The translations under genes and the position numbers were made by a program. A stretch of DNA of 64,000 nt from Madurella fahalii (lineage: Eukaryota > Ascomycota > Sordariomycetes > Sordariales). This document shows, one piece after another, positions 21,488 to 34,104 of the stretch. A model generated the notes under the pieces. It did not search any database. It worked only from the letters and a program-made list of their open reading frames with translations, and was not told the origin of the DNA. The number at the start of each line of letters is the position of its first letter. Position 1 is the stretch's first letter. The stretch covers positions 2,666,001 to 2,730,000 of the forward strand of contig CM056877.1 in assembly GCA_029876055.1 (NCBI GenBank), read 5' to 3'.

Positions 21488-24435
21488 ATGCCTTTCGCCC
21501 CGATACAGAAATCCGTTTCCGAACCTGAAATACCCCCGGGCCGGCCTGTGAGACCCAAGTTCCACCATAGATGCACCAATGATCGAATTCGCGAAGGGTT
21601 CGGGAGACCATCTTCGTTCCCCATGTCGAGCAAGATCACAAAGAACCGAAAATCCGTGTTTAGGGAACTGGGGCTGGATACAGACGAACCGAGCGTGCCT
21701 TACTCGAGCGAGCACGAATATGGCGGGCGCGGGTTGGCGTCACCGACAAGCACTTACGCCACCGAACCGAGCAACGATGACCCAAGCAACGACCGAGAAA
21801 GTGACACGGAAACAAATCGAGCAGAGCAGCAGATGCAGGTCGACGAGAACGAACAGCCAACGTCGCCATCGACATCCAGGAGGCCGTGGTACTCGAGGCT
21901 GACCCCCAGTCGTCGCCCGAGGATCAAAACTGTATCAAGTGCGCCGCCTCCCAGCCTATCCACATTCACGAGGCTTTCCGCGATTGCGCTGCTCATTGCT
22001 GTTGTGCTTCCTGGATTTAGTTATTTCAAGGGTCATCAGGAGGCTTCGTTCGGCGCCGCCGACGCCGGCGTGATCCAAAACAAGTCGGGAGCTTCCGGCC
22101 CTGTTCTTGAGCCGAGGGCGGAGAGTCCGACCAAAGCATGCAAGAGATGGGCGCATCAAAGTGAGTAGGCGGACCTAAGTTTTACAGAGAGAAAAGGAAT
22201 AGAAAGCTGACTCTGAGCACGAAAGCCGCACAGCTTAACGGCACACTGTACATCTACGGTGGCCAAGCGAAGACGACGGAGGATCAGACCACTGATACCT
22301 GGAGTAAAGCCCTCGGGTAAACTGTACGGACGTCTGGTTCCGGTGCTAACTCCTGATGGACAGATAACAACTTCCTCGTCCTTGACCTCACAACTTCCTG
22401 GGATGCCGGTTCGCCGGCGTTGCGCGGCCTCCCTCAGCCCTCGGGGCCGCCGGCTGTAGCCCTAGGGTATTTATGGAATGACTACAACAATCTCTATCTC
22501 TACGGTGGGCAGTTTGCCGACAATCCGTTTGTCAGGCCTGCTCCCGTCTCGATGTGGAAGTATGCCATCAGAAGCAGGGAGTGGATCGAGTACCCATCTC
22601 CCAGGACTTCTGCTGGGGTAAACTCGGACGTTGGAGACCAGCCGGTACAACGGGCTGCAGAAGGAGCGGGCCTGTCCGTGCCAGAGCTGGGCCTGAGTTG
22701 GTATTTTGGAGGCCATCTCGATCAGTCCACGACTCCTGGGTGGTCTGACTGGACCCCCCGCGTTTATCTGAAGAGCCTACTCGAGTTCACACATCCAGGG
22801 TACACCAACGATGCCGTCTTCGCATTAGCCGATGGAACCGGAGCCGGAGACGGGGGCGTTTACAGAAACATCACCGAAGGCGGATTGCAGAAGGCCGACG
22901 CGTTCCCCGAACGTGCAGACGGGGTTTTGGTGTATGTGCCCGGATGGGGTGAAAAGGGGGTTCTCATCGGCCTGGCCGGTGGCGCTGTCGACACATTCAC
23001 AGACGATCTTGAGACGCTTGACGTCTTCGACATTGCAACCTCGGAATGGTACCACCAGCAAACCACCGGGGACACCCCTTCTGTCCGGGTTAACCCCTGC
23101 GCCGTCGTCGCCTCGGCCCCTGACGCCTCCAGCTTCCAAATCTACCTCTACGGAGGCCAGAATCTACAGCCCTACGTAAGCTCTCGCGTCCTACCTTTAT
23201 AAAACCTCGACCTTACGCTTAAACTGACATTCCCCCCTCCCCGCGTCAACCAGAGAAACCAAACCCAATACTCCGACATGTACATCCTCTCCATCCCCTC
23301 CTTCACCTGGATCAGAGCCCCGCAGTCAGGCCACCCCGTGCCCGCGCCGCGCGCGGGCCACACTTGCAACCTCCGCGACGGGCAGATCATCGTGGTGGGC
23401 GGCTACACGTCCCCCTCGCACGCCGGCTGCGAGGACGCCCCGGCCTCGGGCATCTTCGTCTTCAACGCCTCGTCGCTCGCCTGGCAGCCCGCCTTCTACG
23501 CGCTCGACCACCCGCCCGACCACCACCCGGACAACTCGGTCCTGGCCAACTCGTACGGCTACAGCGTGCCCGACGCCGTGGCCGAGGTCATTGGCGGCGA
23601 CGCCGGCGGCGGCGCCACCGCCACCACGCCCTCCGCCGGCCCCGCCACCGGCGGCCCCTTCGCCACCGGCAAACCCCCCGTCTTCACCGTGACTGCCTCG
23701 GGGCCCGGCGGCGGCACCGCGACCGTGACCAAGTGGGGCCCGGGCGCCACCGGTGCGCCCTCGCCGCCCGGGGGAGGTGGGGAGGGCGATGGCCGGCGCG
23801 CCGGGCTCATCGCGGCCGGCGTGATTGCGGGCCTGGCCGGGCTGGCCGCGGCGTACCTGGGGTACTGCGCGTGGCTGTACCGGCGGCAGGTGCGGGCGTA
23901 CAAGAAGCATCTGGAGGTGGCGAATCGGTATAGCTACAACCCCGTTGCGGCGGGCGCGGGCGAGGACGGCGCCGGGGCCGGGGCCGGGGTGTGGGGTCGG
24001 GGGAGCAGCACCTCCGGACCTGCTGCTGCTGCTGCTGCTGCTGCAGTGGTGGTTTCCGAGAAGGGCAAGAGCTACGAGACGCGGCCTCGTTTCTCGACCA
24101 GCACCGTCGATTCGTTTGGCCTGGGCGGCTCCGGCCTTGGCTGGCCGCCGACGGAGCCGCGGTTCCTGTTCGACGACGACCGGCCTAGCCCTGGGAGCGG
24201 GAGGAGCGGGAGCGGGAGCGGCAGTGGCAGTGGCCCCGCGGTGCGCGGAGCGGGCGCTACTGCTGTCCCCACTAGCAAGCTGCCGCGGCGCAGCGCGAGC
24301 ATCAGCGGCGGGAGCACGTCATCGACCGAGCGCCTGCTCGACGGGCAGGAGCCGAGTTTTATCAGTGTTGTGATGGGTCCAAGGAGGGCATTGAGGGTTG
24401 TGAACGGGTTAGAAGGGGACAGCGGGGGCGAGTAA
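21488..24435 (+). CDS. Kelch-repeat protein with two membrane segments
   Basis: Four exons: 21488-22160, 22226-22303, 22364-23175 and 23254-24435, 914 aa, all phases consistent. The N-terminal ~160 residues are basic and Ser-rich (SKITKNRKSVFRELGLD). A first hydrophobic helix follows (LSAIALLIAVVLPGFSYF), then a large kelch region with blades marked by LNGTLYIYGGQAKT, NNLYLYGGQFADNP, FQIYLYGGQN, PAPRAGHTCNLRDG and IIVVGGYTS. A Gly/Thr-rich stalk leads to a second helix (GLIAAGVIAGLAGLAAAYLG) and a low-complexity tail with an Ala run encoded by GCT repeats and a Gly/Ser run. This looks like a plasma-membrane or secretory-pathway protein with an extracellular beta-propeller; the function is unknown. 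An inner ATG at SSKITKNRKS is an alternative start. Confidence 0.88.
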
Positions 24436-25053
24436 TCGTAAACAGGAACGTGGGAGGTGGTGTGCTTTTAGGCAGTGAACATGAAGCTCCGCGGCGTTGT
24501 CTAGGTGCTCATTAAAGTTCCGGATACCTTGTTTTTCTGTACTTTTAGTGAAGAGTACTTCTATACATGAGCTGTATGCTGAGACGAGCGTGACGATAAT
24601 TAATAACAACAAACCTTACGCCACGTGTTAGTGACTTATCACGCTCGGCGTTGTTATACATTGACGGAAGGAATTTGTCCCAAGGTAGTACTAGTACAAG
24701 AACCCAGCGGCTAGTTCAATTTATGCAAGCTTCTTCATACATACGCGCTGCCGTATCATGGCATGTCGCAGAGGGAATAGTCATTGACGGGCAAGGTAGT
24801 CAATATGCGCATCCTCGCCATTGTCTGATGTAGCTTGGGCTGAGCCATGACCGACTCCGACTCTAGTTGGGCTGGCAGCTGAAAAATCATGTCGTGCCTT
24901 GTTTCCGTCCCAAAATGAACTCCGAGAACGCCGTACCCGAGAAATGCAAGGAAGCCGGCGTTCAATCCGCCCGGCAATGGAAGGCCTCCGACTAGAGCTA
25001 AACGATCGTGAAGGATGATTTGCAGCAATGCAGAAATTCATTTGAACTGTCTC
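24436..25053. other. Intergenic between convergent genes
   Basis: These are the 3' flanks of the kelch gene and the minus-strand putative mitochondrial gene. I see nothing else. Confidence 0.4.
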
Positions 25054-26277
25054 TCAGACGCCAAAAATGGGTTTCCCATCGGTGAAAGTGAGGTGCGTCT
25101 TGAGCTTGTCTAAAATTTGCGTAGCTTCCTGAACCTGATCGGTCTGTACGAGATGCTGGACCGTGTCGACACCCAGCGACGCGAGAAGCTGGATAAATTG
25201 TGGAAGCGGTGCCGCTCGCGATACGGGCTTGACATCCTTCCAGGTGTTCTCCTCTGAGAAATATTGTACGGCAAGTCCCGAAGAGGGCTCGGTCGGGTGA
25301 TAGAGATAGAGATGTGCTCTTATCCTCATGATATGTGGCAAAGTGCTCTTTCGGGTAAAGGAAATAAACGGCTCGAAAAGCTTGACAGACGGTTTGGTGT
25401 GCTGCCATGAGTTAACCGTGGTGTCCCGGGCAATCGCGGTCCAGGCGGGCAGCAGATTCCTTGTGCCTAGGGAGTTCTCCTTGTTCATGGCCTTTCCCTT
25501 CAAGAAGGTAGTATAAGCCCCATCTAACTCGAGGGTGATATGAGTCTTGGCTGTGGCAAGCAACCTGAGCAATGCAGCCGACGACGCCTCAGTAGCAGCC
25601 TGCTGCTCTGATTTCGAGGCAGCCTCGGCCTTCATCAGACGCTCGATCCAGACCCAAACTAGGTCCTCTAGGCCCTCGGCAATCATGAACTGCAACAGGG
25701 TTTGGGTGAATGGCCTGTTGGAGACGAAGGACAGACTGCGTTCCAGACCCGAGGACCGCAGCCATTGCAGCACGAGAAGGGTAGCGCCGGTAGATTTCAA
25801 GCCGTCGGCCAGAGACAGCGTCGCTGACTGCTTCACGGTGGAGTACACCAGCCTGAGGAAGCCATGCGCTCTGGTCTCGGTCATGAGCCCTCTTGCGACT
25901 GCCTTTTCGAACACGGCCTTGTGCACTTCGTACGGGGTTATAGAGCCTTCTGGTTGGCTGAGAGTATTGGCCTGAGTGAACAATGGATTGTTGAGGATGG
26001 CGTGCAGGTGGCCGTCGGTCGGTCGGCCGGCGACATGTTCTATTGACGCCGGGGACGACAGTGCGGCATTGGCAGCGGAATTGGCGGCAGCCAGCAACGG
26101 TGACGAGGCGCCCTTGGATGTATCCGACGCAAAGCCATGTTCTTTGTCTAGCTGCGTGCGGAACGAAGTGTTGATAACGTCGAGGAGACGTCGTGACTCG
26201 CGCTCGGTCAGTGGAAGAGGGGGGTGGATCGGCGGGAAGAGCTTTTTGATCGAGGTGAGCGGTTTGGATCTCTGCAT
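25054..26277 (-). CDS. Conserved fungal protein, probably mitochondrial, function unknown
   Basis: A single exon of 407 aa. The N-terminus is basic and lacks acidic residues for the first 20 positions (MQRSKPLTSIKKLFPPIHPP), as expected for a mitochondrial targeting region. It is followed by LTERESRRLLDVINTSFRTQ. The rest is almost entirely alpha-helical, with repeated amphipathic helices (ALLRLLATAKTHITLEL, LVWVWIERLMKAEA), reminiscent of PPR/TPR-like organelle RNA or assembly factors, though no repeat motif is clear enough to assign. I do not recognise a named family. The start ATG is the first in frame and the composition is normal for the locus. Confidence 0.75.
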   Translation of the reverse strand: MQRSKPLTSIKKLFPPIHPPLPLTERESRRLLDVINTSFRTQLDKEHGFASDTSKGASSPLLAAANSAANAALSSPASIEHVAGRPTDGHLHAILNNPLFTQANTLSQPEGSITPYEVHKAVFEKAVARGLMTETRAHGFLRLVYSTVKQSATLSLADGLKSTGATLLVLQWLRSSGLERSLSFVSNRPFTQTLLQFMIAEGLEDLVWVWIERLMKAEAASKSEQQAATEASSAALLRLLATAKTHITLELDGAYTTFLKGKAMNKENSLGTRNLLPAWTAIARDTTVNSWQHTKPSVKLFEPFISFTRKSTLPHIMRIRAHLYLYHPTEPSSGLAVQYFSEENTWKDVKPVSRAAPLPQFIQLLASLGVDTVQHLVQTDQVQEATQILDKLKTHLTFTDGKPIFGV

Positions 26278-28044
26278 TTTCTCGTCATCGGAAGCAGAAG
26301 AGTAGTCAATTCGGATTGGCGCTCATGAGCTGGGCGGCGGAGCTTCCATGGAAGCCGAGGCTCATTGAAGGATGTCGACGACGTTAATGCCCTGATTGGG
26401 GATCGCGAACGTGCTTTGGGAGGTTGCGGTGGGAGGTGGGGCTTGTGGTGAGCTGATGACGGAACTCCACAAGCCCGAAGTGCCGGCCCACAAGGGCAGA
26501 CTTGGATTTACGCAGTCCATGTTCCTACTGTATCTGATCCTAAATGGACAATTACCGTTGATGGCCGAGATATCTGATTTACCGCAAAAGAGGAAATTTG
26601 CACTTACAGTCTTTCTTTTGCTTCTTCTACTTGATTGAATGACTACGTCCTTTTTCCCTTATGTCTAATTCAAGCCCAGTTCCTGCTCATCCTTTGGGGT
26701 TTGGTGGAAACACTTTCTCTGCTTCTGGTCCGCTTCGTTATTCCATGCATTTTTCTGCCCTTGCGTCAAAACACGGAAACCTAGATTGAGGTGCAAGGCA
26801 AGCCTTTACATGGGATTGAACCGTGCGCAGGCTTTAGCAGACGGGGACGGCATTTTGAAAATGGGGCCCATAGCGAATCCGGAGCGCCCTTCAACGTCTC
26901 AGACCCTTTGGTCCACGATACTCCATGTAATTCGTGGGCTACCAATCGCCACGTTGGGGCCAAGTACGCTAGTCATGTGATATGCCACCAAGCCTGCCGA
27001 CTTGGGTGTCCGACGCTAGCCTGTTGGAGCATGGTGCCTGGCAAAAGCCCTGACGTAGCGTCGGCTTGGGGAAGCAAGATTGTGGCGGGCTCGCCGATTC
27101 ACACCCAAAAATGGGCCCGCCAACCACTTTTGCACTTCTGACCGTCTGCAGCAGATCCGTGAAGTTGGCGGCTCCGCCTCCATCTTTGTTCGCGGCAGCC
27201 TTGGCAGCTCTTCCCGCCCAAAGCGTCTCGAGGCGGGAGCACAGCAACAGCCAAGCACCAATGTGTTGCGTTGTGTTCCCGTCCGCCACGCGATGGCCAC
27301 CTGTTGGTGTTGGGTCCGCGGGCGACTGGGGGCGTTTAGAGTCAGCCGAGTTCTCTCGGGTGTTTTGACCGTCTGACTAGGTATTTGCATATTGGTGCGC
27401 CCGGTTTAGTATTGTTTTGGCATAGCCTCCGAACCTTCGAGTTAACAAAAAACAGCGCCGTGCTGTGATGTGAATGTACCGTGTAGGTATCGTAGCGGAA
27501 ATGTGCAATGCCGTTTACGACGGTAAGCTGCAACTAGCGAGACTAGTGTAGGTGCCTCAGTGAGTGGATGGACCCATAATAAATCGCCCGCGCCTTCGTG
27601 CTCTTATTAAGAGGTCGAGGCTGGAGCGCCCCGTTACAGACTCGCAGCTACTGCGGAGAGCCCTGGGGCTGTTTTAGCGTTGCACTGGAACCTGACCTTG
27701 GGTGGCCTCTGCTCGACTGCGGCGCTGCCACCTGCATTTTTGGGCGGGCCAATTCTGAATCGGACAAAAACTGAACGGCCTTCTTGCCTCGCCCTTTCTT
27801 TCTACGCTTGCAACCTGCTCTCCCTCTGCCCATCCCAACCACCACCTGGCACGATCCATTCTGTGGATCGCACCACGACTCGCCCTGCGCGAAAAAAACC
27901 CTTCGATTTTCGCAACCAGGCTTTGTTTTTCCTTGTTTTTCTTCTCCTCTCCGACCTCCACCGCCATTGCTCGCTGGTTGCCATCGACACGCGACGCCGC
28001 GCCAAATTTCTTTTGATCCACACCACACAATTCACATCTCAGCA
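26278..28044. other. Intergenic between divergent genes; DEF1 promoter and leader
   Basis: I see no supportable gene. The last ~350 bases are strongly pyrimidine-rich (tttctttctacgcttgc, cctctgcccatccc, tttttccttgtttttcttct), typical of the long 5' leader of a highly expressed fungal gene, here DEF1. Confidence 0.4.
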
Positions 28045-31000
28045 ATGTCTGAGGTACAGTCCAGACCAGCTGCCTCGCGCGGCCGAGGCTCTGGTCGCGG
28101 CGGCCGGGGCGGCGGTTTTGCAACCCGGGGAGGAAGCCGCACAGTCACTCGGAACTCTGCCACCAATGGCGACACCAAGCACGACACAGACTCATCTCTG
28201 CCGACCCTGGAGGACGAGGGCGAGATTGGCCAGCTCAAGCAAAAGTATGGCAGCAAGGTTGCCGTCATCAAAGAAATGTTCCAGGACTGGTCCGACGTCG
28301 ACATCTTGTTCGCTCTGCGCGAGACTGACGGTGACGAGAATTTGACCGTCACCCGGATGGCCGAGGGTAAGCCCACCTTTCACCCATTTCTCTCTTGTCA
28401 CCGCTGCTCCATTTCCACATCCCATCATTGGCACCCCCCGCCCCGGCAGCGGGGAGCGGGGCTTTGCCGCGGAACCTTGCCCAAGCCAAAGAAGCTTTGC
28501 GACTGACCTGCGACAAGGAACCATTTCACAGTGGGGCGAAGTCTCCAAGCCGAAGAAGGAGCGCACGCGCAGCAAGGCAAAGAATGACACGTTCGCGACA
28601 TCTACCGCCGATTCCGCCCCCACGGGGGGCCCTAGGGCGGCTCGTGGCGGCCGCGGTGTCGATAGCGGCCGTGGCCGTGGTAGAGCTACCGAACGGGGTG
28701 GCCGCGGTGGTGCGCGCGGGAAGTCGACCCCTGCAACCACCAACGGAACTAGGGACAAGGAAACCCAACCTCTCTCGATCCCGACCGAAGAATCATCGGA
28801 ATGGAATAATACCAAGCCGGCCGAAGAGCCGGCCGGATGGGGTGAGCCGACTACGACAGAGAATGCCACCCCCGCCGCCACGACTGCCCCTTCCACCACG
28901 ACTTCCGCTTCCAAACCTGCCACAATCCCCGAAGGTACAAAGACGACCTGGGCCAGCATGTTGAGACAGTCAACCGCACCGAAGCCCGCACCGAAGCAGA
29001 AGGAGACGCCCGCTCAGGCCCCCGAACCCACCATCGAACCCCTTCCCTCAGTTGAGCCGCTAGAGCCCGAACTCGAGCCCGAAGTTTCGGTCACGGCTGA
29101 AGAGACCGCTGCCGAACCCGCGAAGGAGCCAGTTCCCGCACCTCCAACGGAACCCATTGTCCCCGCAGTTCCTACGATTCCCGTACCTTCAGTCGCTGTG
29201 CCCGAGGTTACTCTTTTGCCGTCTAAGGACCAACTCACCGAGACAAACCTCGACAAGATCGCAGACGATTCTCATCCTCCTCCGACCGGGACTGCCGCCA
29301 GTGAAGCGGCCGATTCCTGGGATCCACGCGGCACTGCCGCCAGCGCGACAGCTACCCCTCTGTCAGCCTCGCAACAGCAGCACCAGGCCAACCGTACCCC
29401 CGCTAGCGGCTTCGCTACCACCGCAACCAAGGCGACGTCCCGCCCGCCCACCTTTCCTCGGCGTATGCTTGACCAACTCGAACCGGTTCGCATGCCCGGC
29501 AACCGTGACCAAGTCGATCGCGCTGCGGTTCAGTTCGGCGCGTTCAGCCTCAACGGCCCTATTGATGACGACGTAGATGGCGATCGCGAAGAGCCCGAGA
29601 CCCGCCCCCAGCCTCCGGAAGACTCTCCAGTTGCGCACCCCCGTACCTCCCTCCCTCCCGCCCAGCCTACCCCCGTCCCCGAAGTCTTCCCCGCACAGAA
29701 GCCGGCCGCTTCTCAAATCCCTACAGGACCTGCTGGTATGGCGTTTCACCCGCGTCTGATGCCTTGGGCTTGCCTCACTGACCCATCTCTAGCTACGACT
29801 CCATCCACGGCTCAGGCGATCCCGGCCGCCACCGCGCAGGGTATTTTCTAATCCTCCCTTTAATCGTAACTTAGACCCCCCGGCTAACATGTCCTCAGCA
29901 TCCGCACAACCGCCTGCCGCACCCAGTAACCAGCAGTTCGGCCGCTTCAGCCAGCCCGCTTCCCAAGAAGCCTCGTCCTTCCCTACCACGAAGCCGTTCG
30001 AGCCGTTCGGCCAGCAGCAGCCCGGCGCTTCGACCGCGCAGAACCAGTTCGAAGGCGGCGGCTTCCAGAGCCAGGGACAAGCGGGACAGCCGCAAACCCA
30101 GCAACAGCCGGGCGGTCCGTTCAGCTCCGCCCCCACGGAATTTTCCTCCTACTATACCGCGGATCCTCAGAACCGCTTCAATAACTACTACAACCAGAAT
30201 TTCGGTCAACAGCAGGGCGCGCAGGGTCAGCAAGAGACGCTGTCCTCGCAACCCCAGCGCTCGTTTGCCGGCTATAATGCTCCTCAGAACGAAAACCTTA
30301 GCCAGTATCCTCAGAGCGGTGCTCAGCACGGCCCATCGCGTTTCAGCTCCGGTTCGGGCGCGGACGCGCAGATCAGCGGCACCCCGACCCCCGCTCAAGC
30401 TGTCAGCCAGGCCCAGACGGGTCCTAGCAGTCAGGCCCAGTCGCATGGCCAGCAGCAGCCGCACGATTACCCATACAGTCACCCTTACTACCAGAATCCT
30501 TACTATTCCGCATACGTTAATTACCAGGGCGGATACAGCCAGGGTGGTTATGGCGGCCCGTACGGCAAGGGAGGACTCGGCTACCAGCCGAACCAGTACG
30601 GCATCTCGCCTCAGGGTCCTCACGGCTACTCGTCTCCGGGAGCCTTCGGACAGTCGGCGCTGCACCGCGATAGCGGCGGCCTAGGCGACTATGCGCGCGC
30701 TGGATCAGCCCAGTCGGCCGCCGCCCAGCAGGGTCTCGGTAGCGGGTTCGGCGGTGTCCACGACACGTTCGGCCGTGGTGGCTCGGCGTACCAATCCCAG
30801 GCCGCGCCGTCGTTCAACGCGCCCGGCTCTCAACCTGGCAGTGGACCGGCTGCTGCGGACGACCTCAAGCCATTTGGTGATGCCAAGGCCGCTGGCGGGC
30901 CGAGCCCCTCGCTCGCTGCTGCCGCTCGCCCCGGTTCTGCGGCGAATAATGGCCCCTCGCAGACTGGCCTTCCCCCGCCTCAGTCTAACCAGCAGAGCGG

Positions 31001-31202
31001 GCTCGGAGGCATGGGCGGATACGGATACCCGGCTCACATGCAGGGTCTTCACGGCAGCCAGTCTAGCGCCGGCGGCTACGGCATGAGCGCCGGCGGAGGA
31101 CAGAGCCACCAGAGCGGCTATGGTGGCTACGGCGCCCAGGGCTTTGCTGGCAGCTACTATGCGAACCAGGCCCCTCGCGGATGGGGCAATAACTATCACT
31201 AG
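28045..31202 (+). CDS. DEF1: RNA polymerase II degradation factor (Def1 homologue), CUE-like domain plus Gln-rich tail
   Basis: Four exons: 28045-28366, 28518-29735, 29793-29840 and 29899-31202, 963 aa. In yeast, Def1 recruits the Elongin-Cullin ligase to stalled RNA polymerase II so that Rpb1 is ubiquitylated and destroyed; it is processed by the proteasome to enter the nucleus. The N-terminus (MSEVQSRPAASRGRG) has an RGG-rich patch. A CUE-like domain follows (LKQKYGSKVAVIKEMFQDWS, DVDILFALRETDGD), spliced into TISQWGEVSKPKKE. The middle is RGG- and Pro/Glu-rich with GTKTTWASMLRQST, a hallmark of fungal Def1. The C-terminal half is a long Gln/Gly/Tyr-rich, prion-like region (NQQFGRFSQPAS, YNNYYNQNFGQQQG type). 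The 57-bp second intron has no stop and keeps frame. The order CUE, then P/E region, then Q-rich tail is diagnostic. Confidence 0.9.
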
Positions 31203-32353
31203 GGGGATGGTCAATTACCCCGTGAATTGGTGGGGTACTATGGGATGGGCTGTTGAATGAGGACGAATCCTAGTGGAAATGAATGGAGTGGGAGAGGAAA
31301 CGAAACGGACTAATACGACACGACTTCACCGAGTAATGGATCGGTTCAGCTCAGTCCGGTCGCCTTTTGCGAAACCAAAAGAGTTTTCCATAGGCGAAAC
31401 AGAAAAGAGAAAACGCGATGAGCTTGCTCGGCTCTTTTTATCATCATATGGTCTTCACCAACCCCCTCCTCCGTCTCTCTATCGATCATCCACATCTCTC
31501 TTTCTTTCTTTCTCTCTCACTCACTCTCACTCTCTCCTCACTTATCAACGTTGTGTACGATTCTCTTCGGACCGGGATCAGATGGCGGCGTCGAGCGTTG
31601 GGAATGTGACTGCGTGTTTTGTGTTTGCGAGAACGTGATTAAATGAATGAATGCGTGTGCTATTAAACTCATTTTCCCTCTTTTAAGTACTGGGTTGGTT
31701 TGGTTGGTTTGGTCATGGCAAAATTGTTGGTTCAGGGAGGGGGGTTAAGGGGGTTGTGGTGCCAGGCGAGGATGGGTGGTCGGTTTTTATCTCCCCATGG
31801 GCGGTCGGGTGTCACAAATTGGAGCAGCAAGCGGCAAAGCAAAGCAAAGCAAAGCAAGCAGGTAGCAGTTACCTTGCCTATCTTAAGCATCTCGGGAAAA
31901 TGGAAAGCATGAGTTCCTTGCTTTGGTTGCACTTCCAGCCTTCGCTGACTTATCGATAATCTGGGTTGAGGCAGATAACCAGAGCACCAGCAGCAGAGTT
32001 GCTCTGTACCGTACGTACGTACATGTAAATGTCCAAAACAAAAGGGGGGGGGGGGGGGGGGGGTCGTCTGGGACGATATGTCATGCATGACCTCCCTTTC
32101 GCCACCTCAAAACACATTTAAGTCGTTTGCTTGCGTTTCCTTACTGACTTGGTCTCAGGTGTTGTCCACTATGTATCTGTCAACATGGAACAGCCTAACA
32201 GATGCTTTTTATATCATCCATCATCATTTATTCACTCCCGCTTGTTAACACTAACGGTACGGCAGCAGGAGTGAGAGCCCTTTTTATGCTCACATCTGCA
32301 CATGATATACCCTGCTCTCCAAACCAATTTTCGCCTTTTTCATCCGGGGCCCC
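31203..32353. other. Intergenic between convergent genes, with a G20 tract
   Basis: These are 3' untranslated and flanking sequences of DEF1 and of glucose-6-phosphate isomerase. Simple repeats include a CT-rich tract (about 31500-31540), an AAAGC repeat at about 31836-31858, a TACG repeat at about 32012-32024, and twenty consecutive G at 32044-32063. Confidence 0.5.
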
Positions 32354-34104
32354 TTACAGGTTGGCATACTCCTTAAACGCCCCCAGCAGCCCGCCGGTGG
32401 AGGGGTCGTGCCCGGCCCCGGCACCGGGCTCGTCAATCTCCTTGAGGATCTTCTTGGCCAGCACCTTGCCGAGCTCGACGCCCCACTGGTCAAAGCTGTT
32501 GATGTCCCACACGGCGCCCTCGGTGAAGGTCAGGTGCTCGTAGTAGACGATCAGGGCGCCCAGCTCGGCCGGGCCGATGGCGCCGCCCACCAGGATGCTC
32601 GTGGTGGGGCGGTTGCCGAGGAACACCTTGTGCGGCACCAGGTTCTCGGCGACGCCGCCCTCGGCGCGCACCTCGTCGGCCGTCTTGCCCACCATGAGCG
32701 CCTCGGCCTGGGCGAGGTAGTTGGAGGCGAGCATCTTCTGGTGCAGGTTGTCCGAGACGGGGTTGTGCGACTTGGCGGCGAGGATGAAGTCGGCCGGGAT
32801 GAGCTTGGTGCCCTGGTGCACGAGCTGGAAGAAGGAGTGCTGGGCGTTGGTGCACGGCTCGCCGAAGAGGATGGGGCCCGTCGTGTACTTGGCCGGGGTG
32901 CCGTCCGACGTGATCGTCTTGCCGTTGGACTCCATCGAGAGCTGCTGCAGATAGGCGGGGAAGCGGTGCAGGTACTGGTCGAAGGGGGCCACCAGATGCG
33001 TCTGGGCGTTGAAGAAGTTGGAGTACCACACGCTAAGCAGGCCGCCGAGCACGGGCACGTTCTGCCGGAGCGGGGCCGTGCGGAAGTGGTTGTCCATAGC
33101 GTGCGCGCCGGCCAGGAACTTGTGGAAGTTGTCGTAGCCGATGTACAGGGCCACGCTCAGGCCGATGGCGCTCCAGACCGAGTAGCGCCCGCCGACCCAG
33201 CTCTCGAAGCCAAACATGTTCTTGGCGTCGATGCCGAACTTGGTCACCTCGGCCTCATTTGTCGAGAGGGCAACAAAGTGCTTGGCAATGTCCCCCTTGC
33301 CGCCCGTCTTCTCCAGGAACCAGGACTTGGCAGTGTTGGCGTTTGTGGTGGTCTCGGCCGTCGTGAACGTCTTGGACGCGATCAGGAACAGGGTCGTCTC
33401 GGGGTCCGAGTTGGCAAGGGCCTCGGCGATGTGGGTGCCGTCGATGTTGGACACAAAGTGGAGCGTCATGTTCTTGTCACCGTAGTGCTTGAGGGCCTCG
33501 GTAACCATGACTGGGCCGCTGCCACCCCCTCGAGTCAGCAAACCCCGCCAGCACGGGCTAAGTCCAAGAAGCACGATGCCACTCACAGATCAGAGCCTCC
33601 AATGCCGACATTGATGATGGTGGTGAGCTTCTTCCCGGTGTATCCCTGCCACTCGCCGCTGCGGACCTGCTCGGAAAAGACGCGCATGTGCTCCAAGACC
33701 TCGTTGACGCCGCCCTTGGTGTTCATGACGTCGACGCCGTTGACCTTCATCTCGGCATTGCTGACGTTGCGCAGGGCAGCGTGATAGACGGCACGGTTCT
33801 CAGTGAAGTTGATCTTGTCACCATTGAACATGGCATCCCGCTTCTGTTGCAGGCCGGCCTGCTCGGCGAGCTCGACGAGCTTGTCGAGTGTCTCCTCGGT
33901 AACAAGGTTCTTGCTGAAGTCGAACAGGATCTCGGTTCCATTGAGCTCGCTCGAGATTTTGGCTGGCAGGATGATCTTGGTGGATAGCTTCTCGAATCTA
34001 TTTGGGTCGGCCTTGAAAGCATCCTTGAGCACGAAGGACCTGCCGACGCTGGCGTGATGGGACTGGAGCTCAGCCCACGCGGGAAGGGTGTTTGCGGGAG
34101 CCAT
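32354..34104 (-). CDS. PGI1: Glucose-6-phosphate isomerase
   Basis: Two exons, 34104-33587 and 33518-32354, across a 68-bp GT-AG intron give 560 aa, the usual length. The enzyme interconverts glucose 6-phosphate and fructose 6-phosphate in the cytosol for glycolysis and gluconeogenesis. Sequence evidence: MAPANTLPAWAELQSHH, GKKLTTIINVGIGGSDL at the exon end, continuing with GPVMVTEALK after the intron; VSNIDGTHI; the sugar-phosphate-binding SKTFTTAETTTN; signature FGFESWVGGRYSVWSAIG; the HNPVSDNLHQKMLASN region with the catalytic His; and the second signature around FTEGAVWDINSFDQWGVELG. The protein ends in FKEYANL. Everything expected is present and intact. Confidence 0.98.

Noticed and set aside
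32408..33784. A 458-aa plus-strand reading frame
   Set aside because: It is the reverse-strand shadow of glucose-6-phosphate isomerase, caused by high GC at third positions.
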